Below are positions 1 through 7,155 of a DNA stretch of 34,813 bases, in pieces. The stretch spans positions 1 through 34,813 of the forward strand of contig CANROO010000005.1 of the NCBI GenBank assembly GCA_947632235.1. The letters are read 5' to 3'. This DNA comes from an uncultured Clostridia bacterium (GTDB lineage Bacteria; Bacillota; Clostridia; Lachnospirales; CAG-274). Each line of letters starts with the position of its first letter. Within the stretch, counting starts at the first letter, position 1. The notes beneath the pieces were generated by a model. That model saw only the letters and a list, made by a program, of their open reading frames with translations, made no database searches and was not told the DNA's origin. Position numbers and translations under genes: made by a program.

Positions 1-158
1 CCCGTATCTGTGCGCGAGGCTCCCCTCACCGTTATTTCCTGTCCCATAAGAGCGCCGAGAGCCTCCTCGAGCCTCTGCTGAACGGTAATATAGCCCTTCT
101 GTCTCTGCCAGCCGAAATATTGGCTGCCGTCATATGCAACTGTAAGTAAAACCCTCAT
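1..158 (-). CDS. truA: tRNA pseudouridine synthase A, N-terminal part (cut by window edge)
   Basis: TruA converts U38-U40 of the tRNA anticodon stem to pseudouridine in the cytoplasm. The 52 visible codons read as the family's first strand and active-site loop: VAYDGSQYFGWQ near the start, then TVQQRLEEALGALMGQ, and SRTDTG at the edge. The Asp of that last motif corresponds to the catalytic Asp of TruA (usually G-x-G/S-RTD-x-G). The ATG is four bases after the ecfT stop, so the gene is last in an ecfA-ecfT-truA operon. This order is well known in Firmicutes. Only the N-terminus is seen; the remaining roughly 190 residues lie outside the window. Confidence 0.9.
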   Translation of the reverse strand, partial: MRVLLTVAYDGSQYFGWQRQKGYITVQQRLEEALGALMGQEITVRGASRTDT

Positions 159-162
159 AGCA

Positions 163-963
163 TCATACCCCAAGCTTTCTCAGCACAAGCACCGACAAAA
201 CGAGCAGGAGCAGAAGCATATATGCCGTGTAGTCCGCCCTGCCGTATTTAAGGCTCTTCATACTTGTCCTGTGTACATCTCCGCGGTAACAGCGCGCCTC
301 CATGGCCATGGCGAGCTCGTCCGCCCGTCTGAAGGACGACACGAAAAGAGGCACCAGAAGCGGTATCATGGACCTTGCCCTTGCGGTTATGCCTCCCGTC
401 TCAAAGTCCGCTCCCCTTGCGGACTGCGCCTTTTTTATCTTGTCCAGCTCCTCCGCAAGAGTAGGTATGAACCTCAGCGCTATGGACATCATCATGGCTA
501 TCTCGTGGCTCGGCACGCCTATTTTCTTAAAGGGACGCATAAGCGCCTCCATGCCCTCCGTCAGCGCTATGGGCGAGGTGGTGAGCGTGAGTATTGACGA
601 GCCCGTTATGAGCAGGATAAGCCTTACGCAGAGCTTCAGAGAAACGGCTATACCGCCCGTTGTTATGTGAATTATGCCGAACGAAAAAAGCTCCCTGCCC
701 GTCCTTATGAACAGTATGTTCAGCACCACCGTAAAAAGTATTATTATGATTATGTTCTTAAGCCCTCTGAGCATGAGCCTTACGGGGACCCTGCAAAGAG
801 CGATGCACACCGCCAGAAAGAGAGTACACACGGCATAGCCCGCAATGCCCTTGGCAATGAACACGGCCGTGATGTAGAGTATCACCGCCAGTATCTTGGT
901 GCGCGCGTCAAGCCTGTGTATCACCGAGTTCACGGGATAGTGCTGACCTATGGTTAAATTCAT
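163..963 (-). CDS. ecfT: Energy-coupling factor transporter transmembrane protein EcfT
   Basis: EcfT is the scaffold subunit of group II ECF transporters. It couples the ATPase pair to exchangeable S-components that bind vitamins and other micronutrients. The 266-residue length is normal. The first 120 residues and the last 20 are strongly hydrophobic (about five to six membrane segments). The cytoplasmic coupling region carries the two family Ala-Arg motifs, SARGADF near residue 180 and EARCYRG near residue 225, which contact the ATPases. The gene lies 3 bases beyond the ATPase stop and 4 bases before truA, all on the minus strand, so the three genes are almost certainly co-transcribed. No substrate-specific S-component gene is next to it, as expected for group II. 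Confidence 0.93.
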   Translation of the reverse strand: MNLTIGQHYPVNSVIHRLDARTKILAVILYITAVFIAKGIAGYAVCTLFLAVCIALCRVPVRLMLRGLKNIIIIILFTVVLNILFIRTGRELFSFGIIHITTGGIAVSLKLCVRLILLITGSSILTLTTSPIALTEGMEALMRPFKKIGVPSHEIAMMMSIALRFIPTLAEELDKIKKAQSARGADFETGGITARARSMIPLLVPLFVSSFRRADELAMAMEARCYRGDVHRTSMKSLKYGRADYTAYMLLLLLVLSVLVLRKLGV

Positions 964-966
964 ATT

Positions 967-2721
967 TTATACCCTGAGAGCAGAAGCAATAATTTCCGCT
1001 CCCTCCTTAACACTGTAAATATTTTCGGGAACATCAGGACCCTCCGCCTTGAGCCTTGCAAAAAGCTGTGTCATGCACGGAACGTCCAGACCTATGGCTC
1101 TGAGCCTTTCAGACTGCGAGAACACATTGTCGCAGGTGTCGTACATTTCAACACTGCCGTCATTCATAACTATTATGCTGTCGGCTATCTCCGCTATGGC
1201 CTCCATGGAATGCGACACGAGCACTATGGTTATGCCGAGCTCATCGTGCATTTTTTTGATATTTGAGAGTATTTCGTCCCTGCCTTTGGGGTCAAGCCCT
1301 GCCATGGGCTCATCCAGTACGAGCACCTCGGGCTCCATGGCGAGCACTCCTGCAATGGCTATGCGCCTTTTCTGTCCGCCCGAAAGGTCGAAGGGCGAGC
1401 GCTCGTACATGCTCTCGTCAATGCCCACGAGGGAAAGCGCCCTTTGCACTCTCCTCTTTATTTCGTCCTCCGAAAGTCCGCAGTTTGACGGACCGAAGGC
1501 GACCTCCTCAAATATGGTCGTACCGAATATCTGATGCTCGGGGTACTGAAAAACAAGCCCTATCTTCTGCCTTATGCTTTTAAGCTTGGATTTGTCGGCG
1601 TTTATGTCCTCGCCCTTGAAGAACACCTTGCCCTCTTCAGCCCTTTCAAGGGCGTTGAAGTGCTGTATGAGCGTGGACTTGCCCGAGCCCGTGTGGCCTA
1701 TGAGCCCCACAAAGTCGCCCTTTTTTATTTCAAGGCTCACATTTTTAAGCGCAGCGGACTCAAAAGCCGAGCCCTCGGCATAAATGTGAGTGAGATCTTT
1801 TACTTCTATTATATTCTCCGTATTTTCGTTTCTCTGCTTTTTCTCTTTTTTATAGCTGAAGCCTTCCTTAAAGCCTATTTTAAGCGCCGCCGAAACAAAG
1901 CCGTCAATAGTCATTATATCGGCAGGAAAGGCGCTTATCTTCTTGTTTATCAAATATGAAAGCTCCGTTATCTGAGGCACATCGAGGCGGAGAGAGCGCA
2001 TTTTTTCGACCCTTGCAAAGACCTCCGAGGGCGTGCCCTCATCTGCCTTCATTCCCTCGTTTATAACTATCACTCTGTCGGCAAGAGCCGCCTCCTCCAT
2101 ATAGTGAGTGATAAGCACTATCGTTATGCCCTCCTCCCTGTTAAGGCGCATAACGGTGTTCATTATATCCTGTCTGCCTAAGGGATCGAGCATGGCAGTA
2201 GCCTCATCGAGCACTATACATTCGGGCTTCATGGCGAGTATGCCCGCTATCGCCACCCTCTGCTTCTGTCCGCCCGAAAGGCATGACGGGGACGAGAGCC
2301 TGTGCTTTTCCATACGCACGGCTCTGAGCGCCATGTCCACATTTTTTATTATATCCTCTCTTGCCATGCCCAGATTTTCGGGGCCGAAGGCGACATCCTC
2401 CTCCACTACCGAGGCTATTATCTGATTGTCGGGGTTCTGAAAGACCATGCCCACGGACTGCCTTATGTCCCATATATTGTTTTTGTCCGAGGCGTCCATG
2501 CCCTTTATGTAAAGAGTACCGCCCGAAAGCATATTTATGCCGTTCAAAAGCTTGGCAAGAGTGGACTTGCCCGAGCCGTTGTGACCTAAAAGCGCGACAA
2601 ATTCGCCCTTTTTGATGCTTATATCCACACCCTTAAGAGCCTGTGTCACCTTTTTTTGATTTGTTTCTTCATCATATGAGGTATAGTTATACCTTAAAGC
2701 TCCGCCTTCTATAAAATCCAT
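967..2721 (-). CDS. ecfA: Fused EcfA1-EcfA2 energy-coupling factor ATPase
   Basis: This is an ABC ATPase pair that powers ECF-type vitamin transport, here made as one 584-residue chain instead of two proteins of about 280. Domain 1 has Walker A GHNGSGKST (46-54), signature LSGGQ (148-152) and Walker B ending in D172-E173 followed by ATAMLD, as in EcfA1. Domain 2 has Walker A GHTGSGKST (342-350), signature LSGGQ (446-450) and D470-E471 followed by PMAGLD, as in EcfA2. A Lys/Glu/Asn-rich linker near 285-303 joins them. All catalytic motifs are intact in both halves. I place the start at the ATG at 2721 because a GAGGG site precedes it by about 6 bases; an in-frame ATG 15 bases upstream has no ribosome-binding site. 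A TTGATT/TATAAT promoter lies just upstream. In most Firmicutes ecfA1 and ecfA2 are separate genes, so the fusion is a lineage feature or a sign of a single start lost between them. Confidence 0.92.
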   Translation of the reverse strand: MDFIEGGALRYNYTSYDEETNQKKVTQALKGVDISIKKGEFVALLGHNGSGKSTLAKLLNGINMLSGGTLYIKGMDASDKNNIWDIRQSVGMVFQNPDNQIIASVVEEDVAFGPENLGMAREDIIKNVDMALRAVRMEKHRLSSPSCLSGGQKQRVAIAGILAMKPECIVLDEATAMLDPLGRQDIMNTVMRLNREEGITIVLITHYMEEAALADRVIVINEGMKADEGTPSEVFARVEKMRSLRLDVPQITELSYLINKKISAFPADIMTIDGFVSAALKIGFKEGFSYKKEKKQRNENTENIIEVKDLTHIYAEGSAFESAALKNVSLEIKKGDFVGLIGHTGSGKSTLIQHFNALERAEEGKVFFKGEDINADKSKLKSIRQKIGLVFQYPEHQIFGTTIFEEVAFGPSNCGLSEDEIKRRVQRALSLVGIDESMYERSPFDLSGGQKRRIAIAGVLAMEPEVLVLDEPMAGLDPKGRDEILSNIKKMHDELGITIVLVSHSMEAIAEIADSIIVMNDGSVEMYDTCDNVFSQSERLRAIGLDVPCMTQLFARLKAEGPDVPENIYSVKEGAEIIASALRV

Positions 2722-2754
2722 ATATGACCCTCGCATTAACTCAATAGTTATTTA

Positions 2755-2783
2755 ATTATACAACAATACGGGAAAATAATCAA
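2755..2783 (-). promoter_or_regulatory. Promoter for ecfA-ecfT-truA
   Basis: On the minus strand TTGATT (2778-2783) and TATAAT (2755-2760) are separated by exactly 17 bases and lie about 35 bases before the chosen ecfA start. The module therefore has its own promoter here and is not read from an upstream rplQ gene as in many relatives. Confidence 0.75.
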
Positions 2784-2804
2784 GAGGGGGAAAAGACAAA
2801 GGAC

Positions 2805-2833
2805 TTGCGCCGATTTGCGCCTTGTGATATAAT
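2805..2833 (+). promoter_or_regulatory. Promoter of an unassigned small transcript
   Basis: TTGCGC (2805-2810), a 17-base spacer and a perfect TATAAT (2828-2833). It is divergent from the ecfA promoter, with only 21 bases between the two -35 elements. It fires into a region with no sizeable gene that ends in a strong terminator at 3128-3151. Confidence 0.65.
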
Positions 2834-2973
2834 GGGAGCAGGGATAGGCGAAGGCCTTGATCTCACAATAGGAACAATTAATGCGGTTGTTCCTCCTCTT
2901 AATATGATTTCAAGGGTTTGATGCCTATGATTTAGGATAAAAATGTTTGGGATTCTATGAAAGGGGGAATAGT

Positions 2974-3096
2974 ATGTATTATGAAAAAGTATTTGAAATT
3001 GATACTGTTTCTGCTGCTTTGCAGAGATGTATTGATGTTTACATATTTAATTCTTTACATATTAAAATAACCGCTTTCAGTCCTTCCAAAAACTAA
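2974..3096 (+). CDS. Possible 40-residue peptide with good ribosome-binding site
   Basis: The ATG at 2974 follows AAAGGGGG by 6 bases, ideal spacing. The frame gives a 40-residue soluble-looking peptide beginning MYYEKVFEIDTVSAALQR; its last codons and stop fall in the stem-loop at 3066-3108. I recognise no family. The reading frame may be a chance opening in a structured RNA, but the site, the upstream promoter and the downstream terminator make translation plausible. Confidence 0.3.
   Translation: MYYEKVFEIDTVSAALQRCIDVYIFNSLHIKITAFSPSKN
2981..3070 (+). CDS. Alternative overlapping frame: 29-residue hydrophobic peptide
   Basis: Seven bases after the previous start, another ATG opens a frame coding for MKKYLKLILFLLLC followed by more Leu/Ile/Tyr-rich sequence to Lys29. 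A basic start followed by one hydrophobic helix is the shape of small membrane peptides, including type I toxins. The shared ribosome-binding site is 13 bases away, which is long, so this frame is the weaker choice by spacing even though its composition is more striking. No homologue is recognised. Confidence 0.22.
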   Translation: MKKYLKLILFLLLCRDVLMFTYLILYILK

Positions 3097-3127
3097 AAAG
3101 CGGTTATTCAAAATAACTAAATTTTAG

Positions 3128-3151
3128 AGGAACAACTGTGTTGTTCCTTTT
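3128..3151 (+). terminator. Rho-independent terminator of the small transcript
   Basis: A perfect 9-bp stem (3128-3136 with 3140-3148), TGT loop, then a T-rich tail. The stem arms repeat those of the hairpin at 2870-2894. Confidence 0.7.
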
Positions 3152-3242
3152 GTGCTTTTATAATAACATATTTATTATTATTTGTCAAGAGAGGAGCTGT
3201 CATATTTTCCGAAGCTACGATCAAAAGACGGCAAAAAACCTC

Positions 3243-3271
3243 TTGACTTCCGTATATTTATATGATAAAAT
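3243..3271 (+). promoter_or_regulatory. Promoter of rpsF-ssb-rpsR
   Basis: TTGACT (3243-3248), 17-base spacer, TAAAAT (3266-3271), leaving a leader of about 75 bases before rpsF. Confidence 0.75.
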
Positions 3272-3306
3272 AACCTTCGTGATAATTCACAGGTAATTTT
3301 ATCCTT

Positions 3307-3327
3307 ACTCTTGCTTATGGCAAGGGT
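3307..3327 (+). promoter_or_regulatory. Hairpin in the rpsF leader
   Basis: An 8-bp stem (3307-3314 with 3320-3327, one G-U pair) sits between the promoter and the AGGAGG site of rpsF. Many bacteria regulate this operon through an S6:S18-binding leader RNA. I cannot identify that motif's conserved internal loop here, so the role is only suggested by position. Confidence 0.3.
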
Positions 3328-3353
3328 CAAAGACCAGAAGGAGGTGCAAAAAG

Positions 3354-3641
3354 ATGAAAAAGTATGAACTTTGTGTAGTTTATTCCCCATCTTTGGACGA
3401 GGAGGCGTTAGCGGCGGCTCGCGAGGGCGTTAAGGCTCTTATAGAGAGATTCGGCGGCAGCGTTGAGAACATTGACGATTGGGGAAAGAGAAGACTTGCT
3501 TACGAAATTCAGAAGGTGAACGAGGGTATTTACGAATTCATCAAGTTCAGCGCAGAGCCTACAGCTCCCGCAGAGATAGAGTCTCGTATGCGTATCAACG
3601 AGCAGGTTCTCCGTTATCTCATTGTAAGCGATGAGGAATAA
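3354..3641 (+). CDS. rpsF: 30S ribosomal protein S6
   Basis: S6 is a small-subunit ribosomal protein that pairs with S18 in the platform of the 30S subunit. The 95-residue product starts MKKYELCVVYSP, the first strand of its ferredoxin-like fold, and contains DWGKRRLAYEIQKVNEGIY, the conserved second helix-strand unit. The ATG follows AGGAGG at good distance. It heads the classical rpsF-ssb-rpsR operon, with 14 bases to ssb. Confidence 0.97.
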   Translation: MKKYELCVVYSPSLDEEALAAAREGVKALIERFGGSVENIDDWGKRRLAYEIQKVNEGIYEFIKFSAEPTAPAEIESRMRINEQVLRYLIVSDEE

Positions 3642-3655
3642 AAGGGGGCGTCATT

Positions 3656-4111
3656 GTGAACAGAGTTATATTGATAGGCAGAATGGCGAGAGATCCCGAG
3701 GTTAGATATTCGCAGGGCGCAGAGCCCTTGGCGGTATGTAACTTTTCGGTGGCTGTAGATAAGCCCTACTCCAGAAACAGGCAGGAGGGCGAGCCCACGG
3801 CGGACTTTATAAACTGCGTAGCCTTCGGCAGAAGAGGCGAAAACATAGGCCAGTATTTCCGCAAGGGCAACAGGATAGCCGTACAGGGCAGGATACAGAC
3901 AAGAAGCTATCAGGACCAGCAGGACAACAAGAGATATGTTACCGAGGTCGTGATAGACGACTTTGACTTTATTGAGAACAGAGCCGAGAGAGAGGCTTCA
4001 CAGGCTCAGCAGAGCTTCGGAGCAAGTGAGGCTCCGAGCGCTCCCGTACAGATGCCGTCCGCAGGCTTCAGTATCGACAGCGATGCAGACGATGAGGATC
4101 TGCCGTTCTGA
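3656..4111 (+). CDS. ssb: Single-stranded DNA-binding protein SSB
   Basis: SSB coats single-stranded DNA as a tetramer during replication, repair and recombination, and recruits partner enzymes through its acidic tail. The 151-residue protein has the OB-fold in residues 1-108 (MNRVILIGRMARDPEVRY, FINCVAFGR, GRIQTRSY), a Ser/Ala/Gln-rich flexible region, and an acidic tip ending DDEDLPF, matching the conserved DDxLPF docking peptide. The start is a GTG at 3656, seven bases after GGGGG; no upstream ATG fits. It sits between rpsF and rpsR as in most Firmicutes. Confidence 0.97.
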   Translation: MNRVILIGRMARDPEVRYSQGAEPLAVCNFSVAVDKPYSRNRQEGEPTADFINCVAFGRRGENIGQYFRKGNRIAVQGRIQTRSYQDQQDNKRYVTEVVIDDFDFIENRAEREASQAQQSFGASEAPSAPVQMPSAGFSIDSDADDEDLPF

Positions 4112-4153
4112 TAAGCGGAATTTTTGGATTTTTTAAGTAAGGAGGATATTGCT

Positions 4154-4384
4154 ATGATAAATAAAAAGCGTGGCAGGAGAAAGAAGAAGGTCTGCGTTTT
4201 CTGCGCTGAAAAGGCCACTTCTATAGATTACAAGGATGTTGCCAAGCTCAGGAAGTTTGTTTCCGAAAGAGGTAAGATATTACCCAGAAGAATAACAGGC
4301 AACTGCGCTAAGCATCAGAGACTTCTCACTACAGCAGTAAAGAGGGCAAGACACGTTGCTCTCATGGCTTATGTGGCTGAGTAA
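4154..4384 (+). CDS. rpsR: 30S ribosomal protein S18 (zinc-binding form)
   Basis: S18 forms the 30S platform with S6. The 76-residue product has the Lys/Arg-rich start, CVFC and NCAKH (a C-x2-C...C-x2-H zinc-ribbon set, so the 'C+' version), and the conserved [11 protein letters not shown] start at the ATG at 4154 because AAGGAGG lies 8 bases upstream; the longer in-frame ATG at 4124 adds a non-homologous [10 protein letters not shown] and has no site. Its own terminator follows, ending the operon. Confidence 0.96.
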   Translation: MINKKRGRRKKKVCVFCAEKATSIDYKDVAKLRKFVSERGKILPRRITGNCAKHQRLLTTAVKRARHVALMAYVAE

Positions 4385-4397
4385 TTAAAAGGGTAAG

Positions 4398-4427
4398 GAA
4401 CCGGCTTTAGGGTCGGTTCTTTTTTTA
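4398..4427 (+). terminator. Terminator after rpsR
   Basis: Stem GAACCG (4398-4403) with CGGTTC (4414-4419), followed by eight T residues. Confidence 0.85.
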
Positions 4428-4447
4428 TCCCCGTGTGAATAAATATA

Positions 4448-4476
4448 TTGCAAATTACTGTCAATTTTTATATAAT
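4448..4476 (+). promoter_or_regulatory. Promoter of xpt operon
   Basis: TTGCAA (4448-4453), 17-base spacer, TATAAT (4471-4476). The leader is only about 30 bases, too short for a purine riboswitch, so xpt is probably not guanine-switched here. Confidence 0.75.
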
Positions 4477-4510
4477 AATGTTAAATAAACTTGTTTGAAA
4501 GGAGAAGGCT

Positions 4511-5104
4511 ATGAATTTTCTGGAAGAAAGGATACTCCGTGACGGGGTTGTAAGGGAAGGCAATGTATTAAAGGTAGACAGCTTTCTGAATCATCAGATG
4601 GACATTGAGCTTTTTGACGAGATAGGCAAGGAGTTCAAAAAAAGGTTTAAGGACTGCGATATAAACAAAATAATAACGATAGAGGCCTCGGGCATAGGCA
4701 TAGCCTGCATTGCGGCAAAGCACTTCGGCGTACCCGTGGTGTTTGCAAAGAAGTCCAAAAGCATAAACATAGAGGGCGATGTGTACATGGCAGAGGTGGA
4801 GTCGTTCACGCATAAGTGCAAAAATCAGGTGGTAGTCTCAAAGAGCTTCCTCAATTCCGATGACAGAGTGCTTATAATTGACGATTTTCTTGCAAACGGC
4901 TGTGCCCTTCAGGGGCTTATATCCATAGTGAACGATGCCGGCGCAAAGGTAGAGGGCATAGGCATAGTTATAGAAAAGGGCTTCCAGAACGGCGGAAGGA
5001 CAATAAGAAACCTTGGCTATCACCTTGAATCCCTTGCCATTGTGGAGTCCATGGACGCAGAAAAGGCCACCGTCACTTTTGCAGATCAGGAGGAATATAA
5101 ATGA
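4511..5104 (+). CDS. xpt: Xanthine phosphoribosyltransferase
   Basis: Xpt joins xanthine to PRPP to give XMP, salvaging purines in the cytoplasm. The 197-residue length is typical. It begins [14 protein letters not shown], carries the substrate-side motif IEASGIGIA and the PRPP-binding loop [14 protein letters not shown] at about residues 117-130. The ATG follows AAAGGAGAAGG. Its stop overlaps the sugar-kinase start by 4 bases, so the genes are translated together. Xpt usually pairs with a xanthine permease; here the NCS2 permease is 8 kb away beside the molybdenum hydroxylase genes. Confidence 0.93.
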   Translation: MNFLEERILRDGVVREGNVLKVDSFLNHQMDIELFDEIGKEFKKRFKDCDINKIITIEASGIGIACIAAKHFGVPVVFAKKSKSINIEGDVYMAEVESFTHKCKNQVVVSKSFLNSDDRVLIIDDFLANGCALQGLISIVNDAGAKVEGIGIVIEKGFQNGGRTIRNLGYHLESLAIVESMDAEKATVTFADQEEYK

Positions 5105-5940
5105 TATACACATTTACATTAAATCCGAGCCTCGACTATATAATGGAGGTCGACAGCCTGGGCAAGGGCAGGATAAACAGGAGCCATGCGGAGACTCTCC
5201 GCGTGGGAGGAAAGGGTATAAATGTGTCGATAGTGCTCAAGGAGCTGGGCGTTGAAAGCATTGCCTGCGGACTTATGGCAGGCACCGTGGGAAAAGCCAT
5301 AACGGAGGAGCTTGACAAGGCGTCCATACCGCACAAATTCATAAAGGTGCTTGGAAACTCCAGGATAAACATAAAGCTTGTGGGAGAGAGCGAGACCGCC
5401 ATAAACGGCAGCGGATGTATAGCCTCAAAAAGCGATGTGGACAGGCTGTGCATGCTCACAAGCACCAAGGAGGAGGACTACGTTGTGCTCTCGGGCTCCG
5501 TGTGCAACGGGCTTGATAAGGACATATACGCCTATATAATGGAAAATACAGAGGGAAAATTCATAGTTGACGCAACGGGCGGACTGCTCACAAATACTTT
5601 GAAATACAAGCCCTATCTCATAAAGCCCAACAATGCGGAGCTGGGCGAGATATTCGGCTGCAGTGTGGACACATACGAGGACGCAGTGCTCTACGGCAGA
5701 AGGCTGTGCGATATGGGAGCGCAGAATGTGCTCGTGTCCATGGGCAAGAGGGGCGCGGTGTTCGTAAACGCCGATGAAAGCTTTTATGCCGAGGGCAACG
5801 GAGTTAAGGTGAAAAATACCGTGGGTGCAGGCGATACAATGCTTGCCTCCTTCCTGCACTATGTGCTTGATGGCAGAAGCTATGAGGAAGCCCTCACTCT
5901 CTCGGTGGACTATGCCGAAAAGAGAATATCCCGCATTTAA
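5101..5940 (+). CDS. 1-phosphofructokinase family (PfkB) sugar kinase
   Basis: A ribokinase-fold sugar-phosphate kinase, closest in appearance to FruK/LacC enzymes that phosphorylate fructose-1-phosphate or tagatose-6-phosphate. [13 protein letters not shown] at the N-terminus and [15 protein letters not shown] (about 38-52) form the substrate side; [16 protein letters not shown] near 240 holds the anion hole and catalytic Asp. At 279 residues it is about 25 shorter than most FruK proteins, ending soon after the GAGD helix; the final helix is missing and no continuation is seen in other frames. There is no fruR or PTS gene beside it, so the substrate is uncertain. It overlaps xpt by 4 bases. 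Confidence 0.82.
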   Translation: MIYTFTLNPSLDYIMEVDSLGKGRINRSHAETLRVGGKGINVSIVLKELGVESIACGLMAGTVGKAITEELDKASIPHKFIKVLGNSRINIKLVGESETAINGSGCIASKSDVDRLCMLTSTKEEDYVVLSGSVCNGLDKDIYAYIMENTEGKFIVDATGGLLTNTLKYKPYLIKPNNAELGEIFGCSVDTYEDAVLYGRRLCDMGAQNVLVSMGKRGAVFVNADESFYAEGNGVKVKNTVGAGDTMLASFLHYVLDGRSYEEALTLSVDYAEKRISRI

Positions 5941-5956
5941 AAAAGGAGCGGTTAAA

Positions 5957-6415
5957 TTGAGTTCTTATATTTTTTCATCGCCCTTTGGCAATATGAAAAT
6001 AAGCGACAACGGCGAGGCAATAACGGAGATCTGCCTCACGGACGGCAGCTTGTCGCAGGGCGAGCCGTCAGAGCTCCAAAAAAAGGCGCTCTGCGAGCTT
6101 AAGGAATATTTCGAGGGGAGCCTGACAGAATTTACACTCCCTCTTGCGCCCGAGGGCACGGAATTTCAGAAGAGAGTATGGCGCGCCCTCTGCACAATAC
6201 CCTACGGCGAAACCCGAAGCTACGGCGAAATAGCCAAGCTCATAGGAAATCCCAAGGCGTGCAGGGCTGTGGGCGGAGCCAACAACAAAAATCCCATAAT
6301 GATAGTCATTCCCTGCCACAGAGTGATAGGCGCAGACGGCAGTCTTGTGGGCTACGCAGGCGGAACGGACATCAAAAAAAGGCTTCTTGAGCTCGAAGGA
6401 AGGCATCCGAGCTGA
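5957..6415 (+). CDS. ogt: Methylated-DNA--protein-cysteine methyltransferase
   Basis: A suicide repair protein that removes methyl groups from O6-methylguanine in DNA onto its own cysteine. The C-terminal half has FQKRVWRAL, IPYGETRSYGEIA, and the acceptor motif IPCHRVIG, followed by LVGYAGG and the closing KKRLLELE helix. I use the TTG at 5957, 8 bases after GGAG, giving 152 residues that begin LSSYIFSSPFGNM (normal N-terminus). The upstream in-frame ATG at 5825 lies inside the kinase gene and adds 44 unrelated residues. It starts 16 bases after the kinase stop and likely belongs to the same operon. Confidence 0.93.
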   Translation: MSSYIFSSPFGNMKISDNGEAITEICLTDGSLSQGEPSELQKKALCELKEYFEGSLTEFTLPLAPEGTEFQKRVWRALCTIPYGETRSYGEIAKLIGNPKACRAVGGANNKNPIMIVIPCHRVIGADGSLVGYAGGTDIKKRLLELEGRHPS

Positions 6416-6431
6416 GGAGCCTTTATTTTTT

Positions 6432-7034
6432 TTACTTGATGTCAAAGAGCACTATACCGCCCTTTGCGCTGTAACCGCTGTCCCACAGCTCCCTTAGGTC
6501 GAACCACTTGTATTCGCCGTAGGATATTATTTTTATCATGAATATATCTTCTGCCTCGGCATAGCCCGCAAGCCAGAACCAATGCCACACAAAGTCGTCA
6601 AATACGGGGTTTTTGTGCTTGAGGTTGAGATACGGCACGGGGAGCTTTTTGTCAAGCTGTGCTTTTACGGCGCTTTTATATTTATCATATTCGCAGTCGC
6701 TGTAGAGCGCCGACATGCTCAGTTCGGAGCACCCGGCATCATCGAGATATTCCTTCAGACCGTCTATAAAAATTTCAAGCGTATTTATGCCCGATATTCT
6801 TGGACTTAAATATGGCTTCATTATCTTCGAAAAGCTTATATAGTCCTCTCTTGTGAGATCCTCGCAGTCAAAGGGATAGAGCTGTGTCATGCCGAATTCC
6901 CTTGCAAAATATATACAGCAGTCGCAGGCGGTGACGGCTCCGCAGCCTCCCTTGTTCATCCACCGGTCGGAAAACTGCTCCTGATCCCAGCCTATCATAT
7001 TGTCTATTTTAAAAAGCCTGAGCTCGTTAGTCAT
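6432..7034 (-). CDS. Conserved hypothetical, C39-like peptidase fold suspected
   Basis: A 200-residue protein of unknown function. I see a Cys in GGCGAVTACDCC (about residues 30-41) and a His in VWHWFWLAGY near residue 154, followed by a C-terminal WFDLRELWDSG. A glycine-preceded Cys early, and a His before a hydrophobic strand, recall the papain-like C39 family, but this is pattern resemblance only. There is no signal peptide. I start at the ATG at 7034, 7 bases after GGAAGTG; the longer in-frame start adds an unlikely leader. It points toward ogt and away from yqeC, so it is a single-gene unit. Confidence 0.6.
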   Translation of the reverse strand: MTNELRLFKIDNMIGWDQEQFSDRWMNKGGCGAVTACDCCIYFAREFGMTQLYPFDCEDLTREDYISFSKIMKPYLSPRISGINTLEIFIDGLKEYLDDAGCSELSMSALYSDCEYDKYKSAVKAQLDKKLPVPYLNLKHKNPVFDDFVWHWFWLAGYAEAEDIFMIKIISYGEYKWFDLRELWDSGYSAKGGIVLFDIK

Positions 7035-7097
7035 AATATCACTTCCATAAAATAATAGATATATCAAGTATATCAGAATTTATTTGAGTTGTAAATA

Positions 7098-7126
7098 TTG
7101 AAAAAATTTGCAGTATGATGTAGAAT
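7098..7126 (+). promoter_or_regulatory. Promoter of the selenium-cofactor operon
   Basis: TTGAAA (7098-7103), 17-base spacer, TAGAAT (7121-7126), ending 29 bases before the yqeC start. It could drive all seven genes to xdhC, since gaps inside are small or negative. Confidence 0.65.
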
Positions 7127-7155
7127 AATATTAGTATATGCCCGGAGGTTGATAT

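Larger units (their letters stand above)
2840..3151 (+). ncRNA. Candidate small transcript bounded by twin palindromes
   Basis: The unit runs from the 2828 -10 box to a terminator near 3151, about 310 nt. It opens with a hairpin whose arms AGGAACAA (2870-2877) and TTGTTCCT (2887-2894) are nearly repeated in the terminator (3128-3136 and 3140-3148), so the first arm could also pair with the terminator arm and remodel it. A third hairpin has a perfect 12-bp stem (3066-3077 with 3097-3108). Two very short overlapping reading frames lie between them. It could be a structured regulatory RNA, a small-peptide gene of type I toxin style, or a mobile remnant. I do not recognise a named RNA family. Confidence 0.35.

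Noticed and set aside
1049..2615. Several plus-strand frames opposite the ECF ATPase
   Set aside because: They are antisense shadows of a gene with clear domain motifs on the minus strand.
4428..4510. Purine riboswitch upstream of xpt
   Set aside because: The space between the promoter and xpt is about 30 bases and shows none of the conserved aptamer loops.
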